A stretch of 41,028 nt of DNA from Oscillospiraceae bacterium (GCA_910574935.1 CAJTCU010000024.1:1-41028), one strand, 5' to 3'. Positions 1-8,497 are shown, counted from the stretch's first letter. A program made the numbers and translations. The notes: a model not told the origin generated them from the sequence alone.

Positions 1-41
1 TATAGGGCGGTGAGTTTGTCTTTCTCTGTCTGCTTCTTCAT
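1..41 (-). CDS. Large serine recombinase, N-terminus only (cut by window edge)
   Basis: Only 13 codons are visible, reading MKKQTEKDKLTAL and entering a Tyr codon. The start ATG (39-41) follows an AAAGGAGG ribosome site. The LTALY context is where large serine recombinases of the TnpX/TndX type begin, just before the catalytic-serine motif; the recombinase at 3129-4805 has [10 protein letters not shown] at the same place. It starts about 60 bp from the point where the virD4 gene breaks, as expected when a recombinase gene lies at the end of its own element. The assignment rests on very few residues plus this context. Another protein is possible. Confidence 0.6.
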   Translation of the reverse strand, partial: MKKQTEKDKLTAL

Positions 42-102
42 GGTGTGTAACCTCCTTTCTTTGAGGGTGCGCGCTTCCCTATAACCTTATTATACTTATC
101 TG
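1..102 (-). mobile_element. End of an unseen serine-recombinase element inserted in virD4
   Basis: Homology to virD4 stops after the codons for TDP; family members continue with Lys-Gly, whereas here the frame reads Asn-Arg-stop. The next 60 bases are AT-rich and noncoding, then comes the recombinase ribosome site and start. The junction is therefore near 102/103. The rest of the element and the C-terminal two thirds of virD4 should lie left of the window. The exact boundary and the core dinucleotide cannot be fixed without the other end. Confidence 0.6.
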
Positions 103-623
103 TTTGGGTCAGTCACGATATAGCTGGCGTTCATCTGCATGAGGTTGGGCTTGATGTGGAAGCGGGTCTTGCCGGAGCCGGAACCGCCGATCACCAGCAC
201 ATTTTTGTTGATATTGTACTTGGGGATTTTGTTTCTCCCCACCATGACGCGCTCTGTCTGCGTCAGGAGAATGTTCTGGTCGAATTGGGGATTGATGAAA
301 GGCTTAATATCGTCGGAATTTCCCCAACGCGCCGAACCATACTCAACTCCGTGGCGGTATTTCTTGGCGTTTTTCGCCTTGAAATAAACCACGGCCCGGA
401 TAATGACCGCGCCGGCAGCACCAAACAGCAGATCGCGTGGGTGGAAGCTGGGCAGCGGGTTTTTGGAAATCAGCGTCCCCAGGCCCGATACCGCGCCCAT
501 TGCCTTTGTCACCATATCCGCACCCTCTGCCAGACGGTAGCCCTCCGCCACGCGGTTGAAAAACCAGAAGATGAACACATAAGGCAGGTTAGGGAGCAGG
601 ATTTTCTTTACATCCAGTTTCAC
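96..623 (-). pseudogene. virD4: VirD4/TraG-type coupling protein, truncated N-terminal fragment
   Basis: VirD4 coupling proteins are inner-membrane ATPases that bring the relaxase-DNA complex to the type IV secretion channel. The 175 residues here hold two N-terminal hydrophobic segments (about residues 8-22 and 66-82) and the Walker A stretch GGSGSGKTR near residue 147. The frame ends at residue 175, just after the TDP that normally precedes Lys-Gly. Intact relatives are about 600 residues, so Walker B and the all-alpha domain are missing. The start is GTG (621-623), overlapping the stop of pcfB, which indicates translational coupling. The cause is insertion of a serine-recombinase element at about 102. 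The fragment should not work unless that element excises precisely. Confidence 0.88.
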
Positions 624-1099
624 AGTTCAACGCCCCCTTTCTCCCGGTTTTTGGCAGTATCCCGCGTCAGGTTCTTTGCAATCTCCTTGAAGTGGGAAAG
701 CTGGCCTAACAGTGACGGCTTCTTCTGCGCGGAGCGGTTCAGGCTTTTCCCGGCATACTCGGCAAAGGCGGCGTTCAGCGCGTCCGCGTCCCGTGCCTTG
801 AAAAAGACAAGGTATTTCTCCTGCGCGGGGTCTTTTTTCAGCGCAAAATCCACACCGTATTTCCGCGCCACACGCTCAAAGGACTTGATATTTTTGCCGG
901 TAATCTCAATGTTTTGAACGCCTGCGCCCTGGCTTACAAGCTGCTTCACGGTCTGCTTGCCGTGGTGGATTTTGGGGTTTTGGGCCTGCGCCAGATACTT
1001 CCGAATGGCCCATTTCAGCAGGCCGGCGGTCAGCCTGCCGCCTGCTTTGCCGACCTTGATGGTGAGAGCCACAGATTTTTCGCGTACTTCATCCTGCAT
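620..1099 (-). CDS. pcfB: PcfB-family (DUF3801) conjugation accessory protein
   Basis: This 159-residue basic protein matches the PcfB/DUF3801 family, which is encoded beside the coupling protein in Gram-positive conjugative elements. PcfB of the enterococcal pCF10 system helps bring the transfer complex to the channel. Visible features are an N-terminal amphipathic part (TIKVGKAGGRLTAGLLKWA), a central block with FERVARKYGVDFALKKD, and a basic C-terminal tail. A GAGAGGAGG ribosome site precedes the ATG by about 8 bases. The stop overlaps the GTG start of virD4, so the two are co-translated. In this copy the downstream partner is broken. Confidence 0.85.
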   Translation of the reverse strand: MQDEVREKSVALTIKVGKAGGRLTAGLLKWAIRKYLAQAQNPKIHHGKQTVKQLVSQGAGVQNIEITGKNIKSFERVARKYGVDFALKKDPAQEKYLVFFKARDADALNAAFAEYAGKSLNRSAQKKPSLLGQLSHFKEIAKNLTRDTAKNREKGGVEL

Positions 1100-1144
1100 G
1101 GTAAAACCTCCTCTCTTTGCAGGCTGGGACTAAACTGGTGTGCG

Positions 1145-1183
1145 CTAAGGCGGAACCAGCAGGCGGCGGAGCAGGTATTTCAT
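1145..1183 (-). CDS. Possible 12-residue peptide ORF between DUF3846 and pcfB
   Basis: The frame encodes MKYLLRRLLVPP. Its ATG overlaps the stop of the DUF3846 gene and follows a near-perfect AAAGGAGG site at about 7 bases. That is as good a start as those of the real neighbours, with nothing else for it to drive. The product would be a short amphipathic basic/leucine peptide, or simply a translation event coupling DUF3846 to pcfB 45 bases downstream. No family is known to me. Confidence 0.4.
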   Translation of the reverse strand: MKYLLRRLLVPP

Positions 1184-1638
1184 GCGCCGGCCTCCTTTCC
1201 GCCCCACTTGGTCAGCACCACGGATTCGCCGCTTGCCATGCCGCCCCAAAGCCTGCCAGCGGTTTCGGCAAACTCGGCAGACGAAGCGCAGATGTGGTCT
1301 GTCCCCAGCATCATAAACTCGCCGGGGCTGGCAAAAAGGCGCTGAAACTCGGCTTGCCGGGCAGGGGAAAGGGAACAGAAGCCCTCCTCGTCTGAAAGCC
1401 CGCACAGCAGGAATGTACCGCTGATGCACTCGTTTACAAAGGGATTGCAGCGGTTGGGCGGCAGTCCCTGACGGTTAGCGTCCTCGTTGTAGAGCAGCAT
1501 GACCCGATGGGGCAGGAAACAGCCCATTGCCAACTCGCCACCGACAAGCTGTGAAAAAGTTTCCAGCGAGTAGTCCACCCGCGCCGGCCTGGGCGGTCTG
1601 CCCGGTTCCACCACCAGAATGTTGATTTCATGTTCCAT
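1180..1638 (-). CDS. DUF3846 domain protein of ICE transfer region
   Basis: This 152-residue protein opens with INILVVEPGRPPRPARVDYSL, includes VGGELAMGCFLPHRVMLLYNE and GLPPNR, and fits the DUF3846 family found in ICEs and phages of Firmicutes. Function is unknown; the family is often linked to mobile-element establishment. The ATG follows AAAGGAGG at about 8 bases. Its last bases contain the ribosome site and start of a tiny ORF. It sits between repA and pcfB, and so probably belongs to the transfer operon. Confidence 0.7.
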   Translation of the reverse strand: MEHEINILVVEPGRPPRPARVDYSLETFSQLVGGELAMGCFLPHRVMLLYNEDANRQGLPPNRCNPFVNECISGTFLLCGLSDEEGFCSLSPARQAEFQRLFASPGEFMMLGTDHICASSAEFAETAGRLWGGMASGESVVLTKWGGKEAGA

Positions 1639-1688
1639 GCAAAAGTCCTCCTTTGGTTTGATTGATGTATTGCAAAGCGCTGGACGGC

Positions 1689-2675
1689 TTAACCGTCCAG
1701 CAGCCCGTGCGCCATATCGTGGCTGACAAGGGATGTGTAATACTGCCCCATCGTGACGGGGGCGTTGTAGAGCGCTGCCAGCGTGTATGCTTTGATATTG
1801 CCGATTTTGGCAGTATTGCTTTTCAGGCTGTCCATGACGTAGCCAATATGTTCGCTGTTCAGCTTCAGGAACCGGCTTTTGACAACTTCGGTGGGTACTT
1901 CCTGCCCGCAGATACGGACAGATTGCCGTGTGGAGCAGCAGATTTCAAGCATTAACTCCACATAGCCGTCCAGCAAGTCCTTGTCCCAGGGGTTCCGTTC
2001 CAGAAGAATGTCATAGTCAATATTTTTTAAAATCAGTTCGCGGTAGCTTTCCATCTCATCCAATCCCATCCTGCGCGGAGCGCGTTTACCAGCAGGAGAA
2101 GAAACCGCTGAGGGGGCAGGGGGTGTGATGGATAGATCAGTATCGCTTTTTTCAGTTTTATTTATATCAGTATTATTAGGGGCGGAAATTCCGCACTCTT
2201 GACCGCTGGTTTTCCGTCGTGCAGACTGCGGTTTTTCAGCAGTCTTGACTGCGGCACTGTCAAGCGGTCTTGACGGCTGGTTTTCCGCAGTCTGAACCGG
2301 CGCAGAGTGTTCCGGCTCCAGAATGAAGTTCTTAACGTAAATCCGGGCGGGGTGTCCCTGGCCCTGCTTTTTCCGTTCCACAAGACCGATGCCCTCCAAT
2401 TCGCGGAACAGCTTCGTCGCCTTGTCCTTGCCGCAGTCCAGCATGGTCATGACTTCCTCTTGGGTGAAGTAGAGGAACACGCGCCCGTTATCGTCCAGCC
2501 AGCCATTGCGGGCAGACAGCCCCATGCGGTCAAGCAGCAGGCCATACAGCACCTTTGCTTCCAGCGATACGCCCTTGTAGCGGCGGTCGGTCAAAAGGAT
2601 TTTCGGGATGCGGTAGAAGCTGTACTGGTCGGCTTCATTCCCGTAGTAGTAATTCAGATTCAAAGTTTCCGGCAT
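1689..2675 (-). CDS. repA: RepA-like replication initiator of ICE-A
   Basis: The protein (328 residues from the chosen ATG) has the RepA N-terminal winged-helix type of Gram-positive plasmids and ICEs: FYRIPKILLTDRRYKGVSLEAKVLYGLLLDR is followed by FTQEEVMTMLDCGKDKATKLFRELE. A low-complexity linker (about 140-200) joins a conserved C-terminal helical domain ending in VTMGQYYTSLVSHDMAHGLLDG. ICE Rep proteins allow transient circular replication after excision. The ATG at 2673-2675 is chosen because AGGAGG lies 8 bases upstream; a TTG two codons earlier is the alternative. A terminator-like hairpin directly upstream of the ribosome site suggests attenuation. Confidence 0.85.
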   Translation of the reverse strand: MPETLNLNYYYGNEADQYSFYRIPKILLTDRRYKGVSLEAKVLYGLLLDRMGLSARNGWLDDNGRVFLYFTQEEVMTMLDCGKDKATKLFRELEGIGLVERKKQGQGHPARIYVKNFILEPEHSAPVQTAENQPSRPLDSAAVKTAEKPQSARRKTSGQECGISAPNNTDINKTEKSDTDLSITPPAPSAVSSPAGKRAPRRMGLDEMESYRELILKNIDYDILLERNPWDKDLLDGYVELMLEICCSTRQSVRICGQEVPTEVVKSRFLKLNSEHIGYVMDSLKSNTAKIGNIKAYTLAALYNAPVTMGQYYTSLVSHDMAHGLLDG

Positions 2676-2698
2676 TTTCAAAGCCTCCTGTCTAAATG

Positions 2699-2730
2699 AA
2701 AAAAGCCCCGGCGATCTACGTCACCAGGGC
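2699..2730 (-). terminator. Terminator/attenuator directly upstream of repA
   Basis: On the minus strand GCCCTGG and CCGGGGC pair (one mismatch) around a 12-base loop and are followed by six T. The structure ends about 15 bases before the repA ribosome site. Any transcript entering repA from the right must pass it, so it can act as an attenuator as well as an insulator. Confidence 0.55.
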
Positions 2731-2746
2731 AGAGTTATCTATAAAC

Positions 2747-2791
2747 AAAAAAGCCGCACAGTAGCTGATTGTTCGTCAGTTACTGCGCGGC
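2747..2791 (-). terminator. Strong intrinsic terminator near the end of ICE-A
   Basis: The arms at 2753-2768 and 2776-2791 pair over 16 bp with two mismatches, and on the minus strand a run of six T follows. It is the second of two tandem terminators guarding repA from leftward transcription. A 75-codon minus-strand frame (2776-3003) ends inside this hairpin. It crosses the recombinase remnant and I do not support it as a gene. Confidence 0.7.
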
Positions 2792-2921
2792 TTGTGGTTT
2801 CGATATTCGGTTTTTTTGTGGTGTGTGCCAGAGTAGGCCACTTTTTCTACATTTTTTGTCGGAGTTTTGACAGATAATCGGGCATTTTCCCTGTTTTTCT
2901 CGGCGTTTTCCTCTACGTCTA

Positions 2922-3075
2922 TTCGTCTGGTCGTCAGAGGACGAGCTGCAAGGCGAGAGCAATTCCATAAGCAACCAGAAGCGAATCCTTGAAAACTACG
3001 CAAAACAGAACGGCTTCGGCAATCTGAAATGGTACACGGACGACGGTTATTCCGGGGCGAATTTTGTTGAGGTAA
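2922..3075 (+). pseudogene. Remnant of a large serine recombinase gene (N-terminal domain)
   Basis: On the plus strand, from 2931, the frame reads SSEDELQGESNSISNQKR, then ILENYAKQNGFGNLKW and YTDDGYSGANFVEVR before a stop. This is the resolvase-domain N-terminus of a TnpX/TndX-type recombinase, from just after the catalytic-serine motif to GYSG-NF. Upstream, ATTCGTCTG (Ile-Arg-Leu) fits the family but is one base out of frame. No start codon or ribosome site remains. Family homology stops within AATTTTG near 3063, where ICE-B begins. It is either a host gene interrupted by ICE-B or a leftover between two elements. Confidence 0.75.
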
Positions 3076-3120
3076 GATAACGATACCTTTTTTGCAGAGG
3101 GTGTTATCTTACCTCTTTTT
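3070..3120 (-). terminator. Hairpin at the left end of ICE-B
   Basis: GAGGTAAGATAAC (3070-3082) is repeated in inverted form as GTTATCTTACCTC, about 20 bases later. The stem is flanked by T-rich sequence on the right (plus strand). It lies between the recombinase stop (3129) and the ICE edge. It may stop transcription out of the ICE or be part of the attachment end recognised by the recombinase. Confidence 0.45.
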
Positions 3121-3128
3121 GATGTATG

Positions 3129-4850
<1,722 letters not shown>

Positions 4851-4905
4851 CTATATTATACCACATACCGCTGCCTGTGTCATGTATAAAATGTGAAGAA
4901 ACGCC

Positions 4906-5073
4906 CTATTTCCGGGCGTTTGCGGGGTTCAGCTCCATGTCTTTGCGAATGAGCTTTTTTATCTTTTTATCCAGTGTGTCCGTCGCGTGTTCACTTGCGG
5001 ACGAATATACAAGGTAAGTAACTTTCCCTATTTTATGCTCCGTTGTGGTAACGGGCGTTTGGTTTTGCGTCAA
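4906..5073 (-). CDS. tnpW: TnpW-family transposon protein
   Basis: The 55-residue product starts TQNQTPVTTTEHKIGKVTY and contains SASEHATDTLDKKIKKLI, which I recognise as the small TnpW family encoded next to TnpX-type recombinases. Its role is not established; an accessory or regulatory part in excision is assumed. The start is TTG at 5071-5073, chosen because AAGGGGG lies 7 bases upstream and residues before it do not look conserved. It is transcribed towards the recombinase. Confidence 0.7.
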   Translation of the reverse strand: MTQNQTPVTTTEHKIGKVTYLVYSSASEHATDTLDKKIKKLIRKDMELNPANARK

Positions 5074-5133
5074 AGAAAATCCCCCTTTCTTTCGCAAATA
5101 TATAATACAGTCTATGAATAGCAGCAAGTCCAC

Positions 5134-5595
5134 TATTCAATAAAACAAAGGCTTTAATCGGACGGTTATTAGCATAACCTCATGGGAATTTCACCCCGGC
5201 ATGGTTCTCATGCCGCCTTACCCATTGCCTGCGACGCATAGACTTCGCAAAGCGAAGTCTCACGCTCGGACTGTGGCTGTAAGGAAGTATCATTGTATAT
5301 TTTGCGTGTCGTCGCCCGCAAGCCGCTACACTTGCTTTCCGGCGCGGTGTTGGTCGCTCGGCTGTCCGGGCGGGGATAACCTCACCCGGATAGCGTCATG
5401 GCGCACCCGCCGTATGGCTCGGCGCAAAAGGAACGTATCCGATTTGCCCTATGTTCTGCGCAAGAGTTGCAGCTATGCTGCAACTCTCGTTATCATTGCG
5501 CCGCTTTCTTTTTCAAGGTTCAAAATGGCTGTGCTGTCCGCGTCAGCAGCGGAACGGAAAAGGGGGTGAGAGAAAGCGTCCCGCCGCCGTTGCGG
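5134..5595. other. 460-bp noncoding block full of hairpins (possible structured RNA)
   Basis: No convincing gene is present, yet there are many inverted repeats: GGTTAT/ATAACC (5164-5179), GGCATG/CATGCC (5198-5214), a 9-bp stem of AGACTTCGC (5240-5260), GCAAG/CTTGC (5318-5335), TCCGGG/CCCGGA (5365-5390) and a perfect 11-bp stem of AGAGTTGCAGC (5463-5487). The block is more GC-rich than the flanking genes and lies between the HTH gene and TnpW. A structured RNA, a long regulatory leader of tnpW and the recombinase, or a recombination site are all possible. Confidence 0.4.
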
Positions 5596-5862
5596 TTATT
5601 CCTCTGTCCTAAAGGTGAGGACAGCCATCATCAGTTTTGCTTGCAGCCGTTCCCGAATGTCGTGGTCTACGCCGAAATAGACGTTCCCGCGCTCGTCGTA
5701 CAGCTTCCGCATGGAGAGGCGGGCTATGTAGCCGCTGAAATGCTGCAAGACAATCTTCATAGCGTCCGGGTCGCCCTTTGTCGCTGCCAAAATGACAGGA
5801 TAGGGAACAAGGGCTTTTTCCGGGTAGCCGGGTTCGTTACCATTCGTCCCATTCATCAGCAT
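5596..5862 (-). CDS. Small helix-turn-helix ICE protein (HTH_16-like)
   Basis: The 88-residue protein contains PYPVILAATKGDPDAMKIVLQHFSGYIARLS and RERLQAKLMMAVLTFR. This resembles the short regulators that follow the sigma-like gene in Tn916 and Tn1549 elements (sigma-70 region 2-like helices). It probably works with the sigma-like protein upstream in controlling ICE genes. The first ATG lies inside the end of the sigma gene (26-base overlap), so the two are translationally coupled. Function beyond this is inferred from position. Confidence 0.8.
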   Translation of the reverse strand: MLMNGTNGNEPGYPEKALVPYPVILAATKGDPDAMKIVLQHFSGYIARLSMRKLYDERGNVYFGVDHDIRERLQAKLMMAVLTFRTEE

Positions 5863-6277
5863 TTTCCTCCAGATATTTTTTTAGCAGCTCAAAAGAGCTT
5901 GTCCGCCTGTACTGTATCGTGCTTCTCGACGTATCGAACAGCTCCGCAATCTCGGTGTCGTTCATTCCCTCGAAATAGTACAGGAGTACGGCTTTGCGCT
6001 TTTCTTCCGGCAAAGTACGGATTGCTTCAAGAAGCAGCTTCGGCGTGATTTTCTTCCCGGCTTTCTCAAAGACGGTTTCGGCGGTTTCCCGTTTGAAATA
6101 TTCATCAAAGGTATGAAGCTGCCGCGCTTCGTCTAAGGGCAAATCGGAAAAGGTGACTTCCCTTGCCTTATGCCTGTGCAGCTCCCTGTGAGCGTCACAC
6201 GCTTCATTGTGCAGCACCGTATTACAAAACTTCTGAAAAGCACATTGTTTGTAAAACTCCCTGCTATTAGGTTCCAC
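5837..6277 (-). CDS. RNA polymerase sigma-70-like regulator of ICE
   Basis: The 146-residue protein has a C-terminal sigma region 4: LLLEAIRTLPEEKRKAVLLYYF followed by the HTH MNDTEIAELFDTSRSTIQYRR. The N-terminal part (YKQCAFQKFCNTVLHNEACDAHRELHRHK) is Cys- and His-containing and matches the equivalent sigma-like proteins of Tn916-type elements. The start is GTG at 6275-6277, because AGGAGG lies 7 bases upstream; an ATG two bases before it is in another frame. The protein likely switches on excision or transfer genes. A hairpin followed by T residues (6403-6433) precedes it, so attenuation is possible. Confidence 0.82.
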   Translation of the reverse strand: MEPNSREFYKQCAFQKFCNTVLHNEACDAHRELHRHKAREVTFSDLPLDEARQLHTFDEYFKRETAETVFEKAGKKITPKLLLEAIRTLPEEKRKAVLLYYFEGMNDTEIAELFDTSRSTIQYRRTSSFELLKKYLEENADEWDEW

Positions 6278-6402
6278 ATTCTCACCTCCTTTCTCGTTGG
6301 AAAGTTGGTGGTGCTTCCCCCTTTTCGCGGGGCAATACGGCGTTTTTGAAAAACGCCGAAGATTTTTTGAAATTTTTTCAAAAAATTTTTTGAGCAGCAA
6401 AA

Positions 6403-6433
6403 TACGCCTGTCCGAAAAGCCCGGACAGGCGTA
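6403..6433 (-). terminator. Perfect 12-bp hairpin in the leader of the sigma gene
   Basis: TACGCCTGTCCG pairs with CGGACAGGCGTA across a 7-base loop; on the minus strand TTTT follows at once. It lies 125 bases upstream of the sigma-gene start and just downstream of the small ORF at 6453-6563. This is the geometry of a leader peptide plus attenuator. Confidence 0.55.
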
Positions 6434-6452
6434 TAGGTATTGTAAGCAGTAT

Positions 6453-6563
6453 TCAGATGATTAGACAGTTCATATATATAAGCGTAGTTTCCCCCGGTGG
6501 TGGGCGGGCTTTTTTTGATAAGTCAATAACTGTCGGATTTTGTCGATATGCTTTTTGCTTCAT
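6453..6563 (-). CDS. Candidate 36-residue small protein or leader peptide
   Basis: The frame begins MKQKAYRQNPTVIDLSKKAR and ends IYMNCLII. Its ATG (6561-6563) has an excellent AAAGGAGG site 8 bases upstream. That site sits in the loop of a GGCGGCT/AGCCGCC hairpin (about 6564-6586), so initiation may be sensitive to RNA folding. It lies between the ABC exporter gene and the sigma gene and is followed by a terminator-like hairpin. A regulatory leader peptide is the favoured reading; no family is recognised. Confidence 0.45.
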   Translation of the reverse strand: MKQKAYRQNPTVIDLSKKARPPPGETTLIYMNCLII

Positions 6564-6629
6564 GGCGGCTACCTCCTTTAGCCGCCGATTTCAACAGTGA
6601 TACCGCGTCATTCCTTGAGAAGATAAAAA

Positions 6630-6663
6630 AGAAACGGCGGATTTGATATTTCAAAACCGCCGA
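6630..6663 (-). terminator. Terminator after the ABC exporter operon
   Basis: CGGCGG and CCGCCG pair around an AT-rich loop, with TTTC and then TTTTTT following on the minus strand. Confidence 0.5.
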
Positions 6664-6700
6664 TAGATTAGATATTGCGTAAAAAGGCATACAAAAACAT

Positions 6701-6743
6701 CTGCTCCTCTAACGGTTTTTTTCTTTCCCCGTTAAGGGAGCAG
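6701..6743. terminator. Long inverted repeat downstream of the ABC exporter gene
   Basis: CTGCTCCTCTAACGG (6701-6715) pairs with CCGTTAAGGGAGCAG (6729-6743) over 15 bp with one mismatch. It lies 55 bases after the exporter stop and is probably the first of two transcript-end structures. The T-tract on the minus strand is weak. Confidence 0.5.
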
Positions 6744-6797
6744 ATAATATTATTTAAGGATTGTGTACAGTTCAAAAAAACTTTCCTCTAAAGATAC

Positions 6798-8483
6798 CTA
6801 CTTCTTTAGTTGGTAGAAGTCATAAAATGCAGCGTGTTTAGTAATAAGTTCTTCAAATGTGCCATGTTCAATTATTTTTCCGTCTGCCATAAATACAATT
6901 TCGTCATAGAGTGTAAGAATATCGCTGCTCATATTATGAGTGACAGTAAGTAGCGTTAAATCAGATATTGCCAATAGCCTACTTTCAATATCATATGCAG
7001 TTTGCATATCAATAGCAGACGTACCCTCGTCTAAAATCAACAGTGGCTTCTTACGAATTAAAGCTCTTGCTACGGCAATTCTTTGTTTCTGTCCGCCGGA
7101 AAGGTTATCTCCATTTTCTCCAACGTGATATTTAAGTCCGTTTGGTACTTGCTCAATAAACTGTGATAAACCACTATCAGACAATATGGATTGCAATTCT
7201 TCTTTACTGAAATCTTCGTGTAGGCAAATATTGTCTAAAATGCTCTCATCAAACATATAAACATTCTGATGAATGACCGACGATAGCGCAGTTATTTTAT
7301 CAATATCCAAAACGGAAAGACTGTCTGCGTCATATAGTACATCACCTTTGAAGTTAGAGTAATATCCGGCAATCAGCTTAATAAATGTAGACTTTCCACA
7401 CCCACTCTTACCGACAAAAGCATATTTTTTCCCTTTATCAATGGATAGTGAAATACCGTTTATGACTTCGTTTTCCTTATCATAGGAAAAATGCAAATCA
7501 TCTACATAAATCATTTTTTTGAAAGAGGGTGATTTTTTTGTATTTGTGTTCTGTTCCTTGTAATCTGAAAGGTTATTTAGCTTCTGTGTAATTGGTTTTA
7601 TACTCTTGATTTTGGGAATATTGCTAAAAATAATCAATAATGGATTTGCAAGGTTACTGCTTACCTGTACCATGCCTAACAAGGCTCCTGCACTGATACG
7701 ACCAATGATAATGAAGTATGCAGAAAGAAAAACAACAACCACTTGAACAAGAAGCGCAAGCACCATAGAAACCGCTTCATTTGCCGCAATCGCCTTGTCA
7801 ACAGAATATTTTGCTTTTATAGTGGCCTCGTTACTTATTTCAAATCGTGAGAGGACATATTTTTTCATTTGATAAGACTTGATAACCTCAAAACCGGATA
7901 ACAGGTCTTTTACATGGTTTGTAAAATCGGATAGCATATCAGAATATTTATCCTGTCGTTTGGAGAGTAGTCCTCCGAATAGACTGGGTACAACAAGCAT
8001 GATAGCGATTGCGATAATCACGCAGACTGTAACGATAATGTCAAAGTAAATCATTACAGCAAGGGAAGCTATAAAAATAATCGTATACTGGATAACTTGC
8101 AACAGGGGAAGTAAATAGTTATCTTCAATCATTTTTACATCATTCGTAATTGCAGATAAATAATCAGCAGTATTATTTTTAGAGTAGTCCTCAATCGTGT
8201 GCCGTTCAATTCCTATAAAGGTTTTAGAACGGACAGCTTTCATAATTTTACAGACAAATTTTTTGCTAAACAAAGATTGTAGGTACATGAATACTCCCAT
8301 AAGTGCAAAGTAGGCTAAAGAAAAGAGTAGTATTTTAATAAAGACGTCCATATCGCCCATATCTACAATATCCATAACTTGTTGCAATAAGATAGCAATA
8401 AATACATAAGATAGAGAACTGATTGCAGTAAATAATGCGGTAAGGAAAAGCAAGAATTTGTATTGTTTTAAGTATCGTATCAT
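6798..8483 (-). CDS. ABC transporter, fused permease and ATPase (half exporter)
   Basis: The 561-residue protein has the classical exporter layout: a six-helix membrane domain (about residues 8-290), then an ATPase domain with Walker A GKSGCGKST (358-366), Q-loop HQN, signature LSGGQ (461-465), Walker B LLILDE (481-486) and H-loop THN. It would act as a homodimer or with a partner and export a drug, peptide or lipid; the substrate cannot be read from sequence. There is no peptidase domain. RBS AGGAGG precedes the ATG. It follows a small membrane protein and a TetR regulator, a common arrangement for an inducible efflux cargo. The island is more AT-rich than the ICE backbone. Confidence 0.9.
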   Translation of the reverse strand: MIRYLKQYKFLLFLTALFTAISSLSYVFIAILLQQVMDIVDMGDMDVFIKILLFSLAYFALMGVFMYLQSLFSKKFVCKIMKAVRSKTFIGIERHTIEDYSKNNTADYLSAITNDVKMIEDNYLLPLLQVIQYTIIFIASLAVMIYFDIIVTVCVIIAIAIMLVVPSLFGGLLSKRQDKYSDMLSDFTNHVKDLLSGFEVIKSYQMKKYVLSRFEISNEATIKAKYSVDKAIAANEAVSMVLALLVQVVVVFLSAYFIIIGRISAGALLGMVQVSSNLANPLLIIFSNIPKIKSIKPITQKLNNLSDYKEQNTNTKKSPSFKKMIYVDDLHFSYDKENEVINGISLSIDKGKKYAFVGKSGCGKSTFIKLIAGYYSNFKGDVLYDADSLSVLDIDKITALSSVIHQNVYMFDESILDNICLHEDFSKEELQSILSDSGLSQFIEQVPNGLKYHVGENGDNLSGGQKQRIAVARALIRKKPLLILDEGTSAIDMQTAYDIESRLLAISDLTLLTVTHNMSSDILTLYDEIVFMADGKIIEHGTFEELITKHAAFYDFYQLKK

Positions 8484-8497
8484 ATAGCGGTGTCCTC

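Larger units (their letters stand above)
103..2920 (-). mobile_element. ICE-A: rep/coupling end of a Tn1549/CTn-family ICE
   Basis: The genes repA, DUF3846, pcfB and virD4 run leftwards in the order known from Clostridia CTn/Tn1549 elements. The right limit is placed near 2920, where a plus-strand serine recombinase remnant begins. The module is complementary to the Maff2-to-recombinase block at 3.1-28.3 kb. It may be a separate tandem ICE or the other end of the same ICE seen across a circular or tandem junction. The right boundary is approximate. Confidence 0.6.

Noticed and set aside
156-917. Long plus-strand frames opposite virD4 and pcfB
   Set aside because: They mirror real minus-strand genes with clear domains and overlapping starts; no domain appears in their translation.
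2776-3003. 75-codon minus-strand frame between repA and ICE-B
   Set aside because: It runs opposite to a recognisable recombinase remnant, ends inside a terminator and has no ribosome site or familiar domain. It could hide a truncated gene end but is not supported.
5398-6048. 216-codon plus-strand frame across the hairpin block and two regulators
   Set aside because: It is antisense to the well-supported HTH and sigma genes and lacks a ribosome site; a by-product of GC-rich codons.
6564-6586. Riboswitch in front of the small ORF
   Set aside because: Only a simple hairpin around the ribosome site is visible; I recognise no known aptamer pattern.
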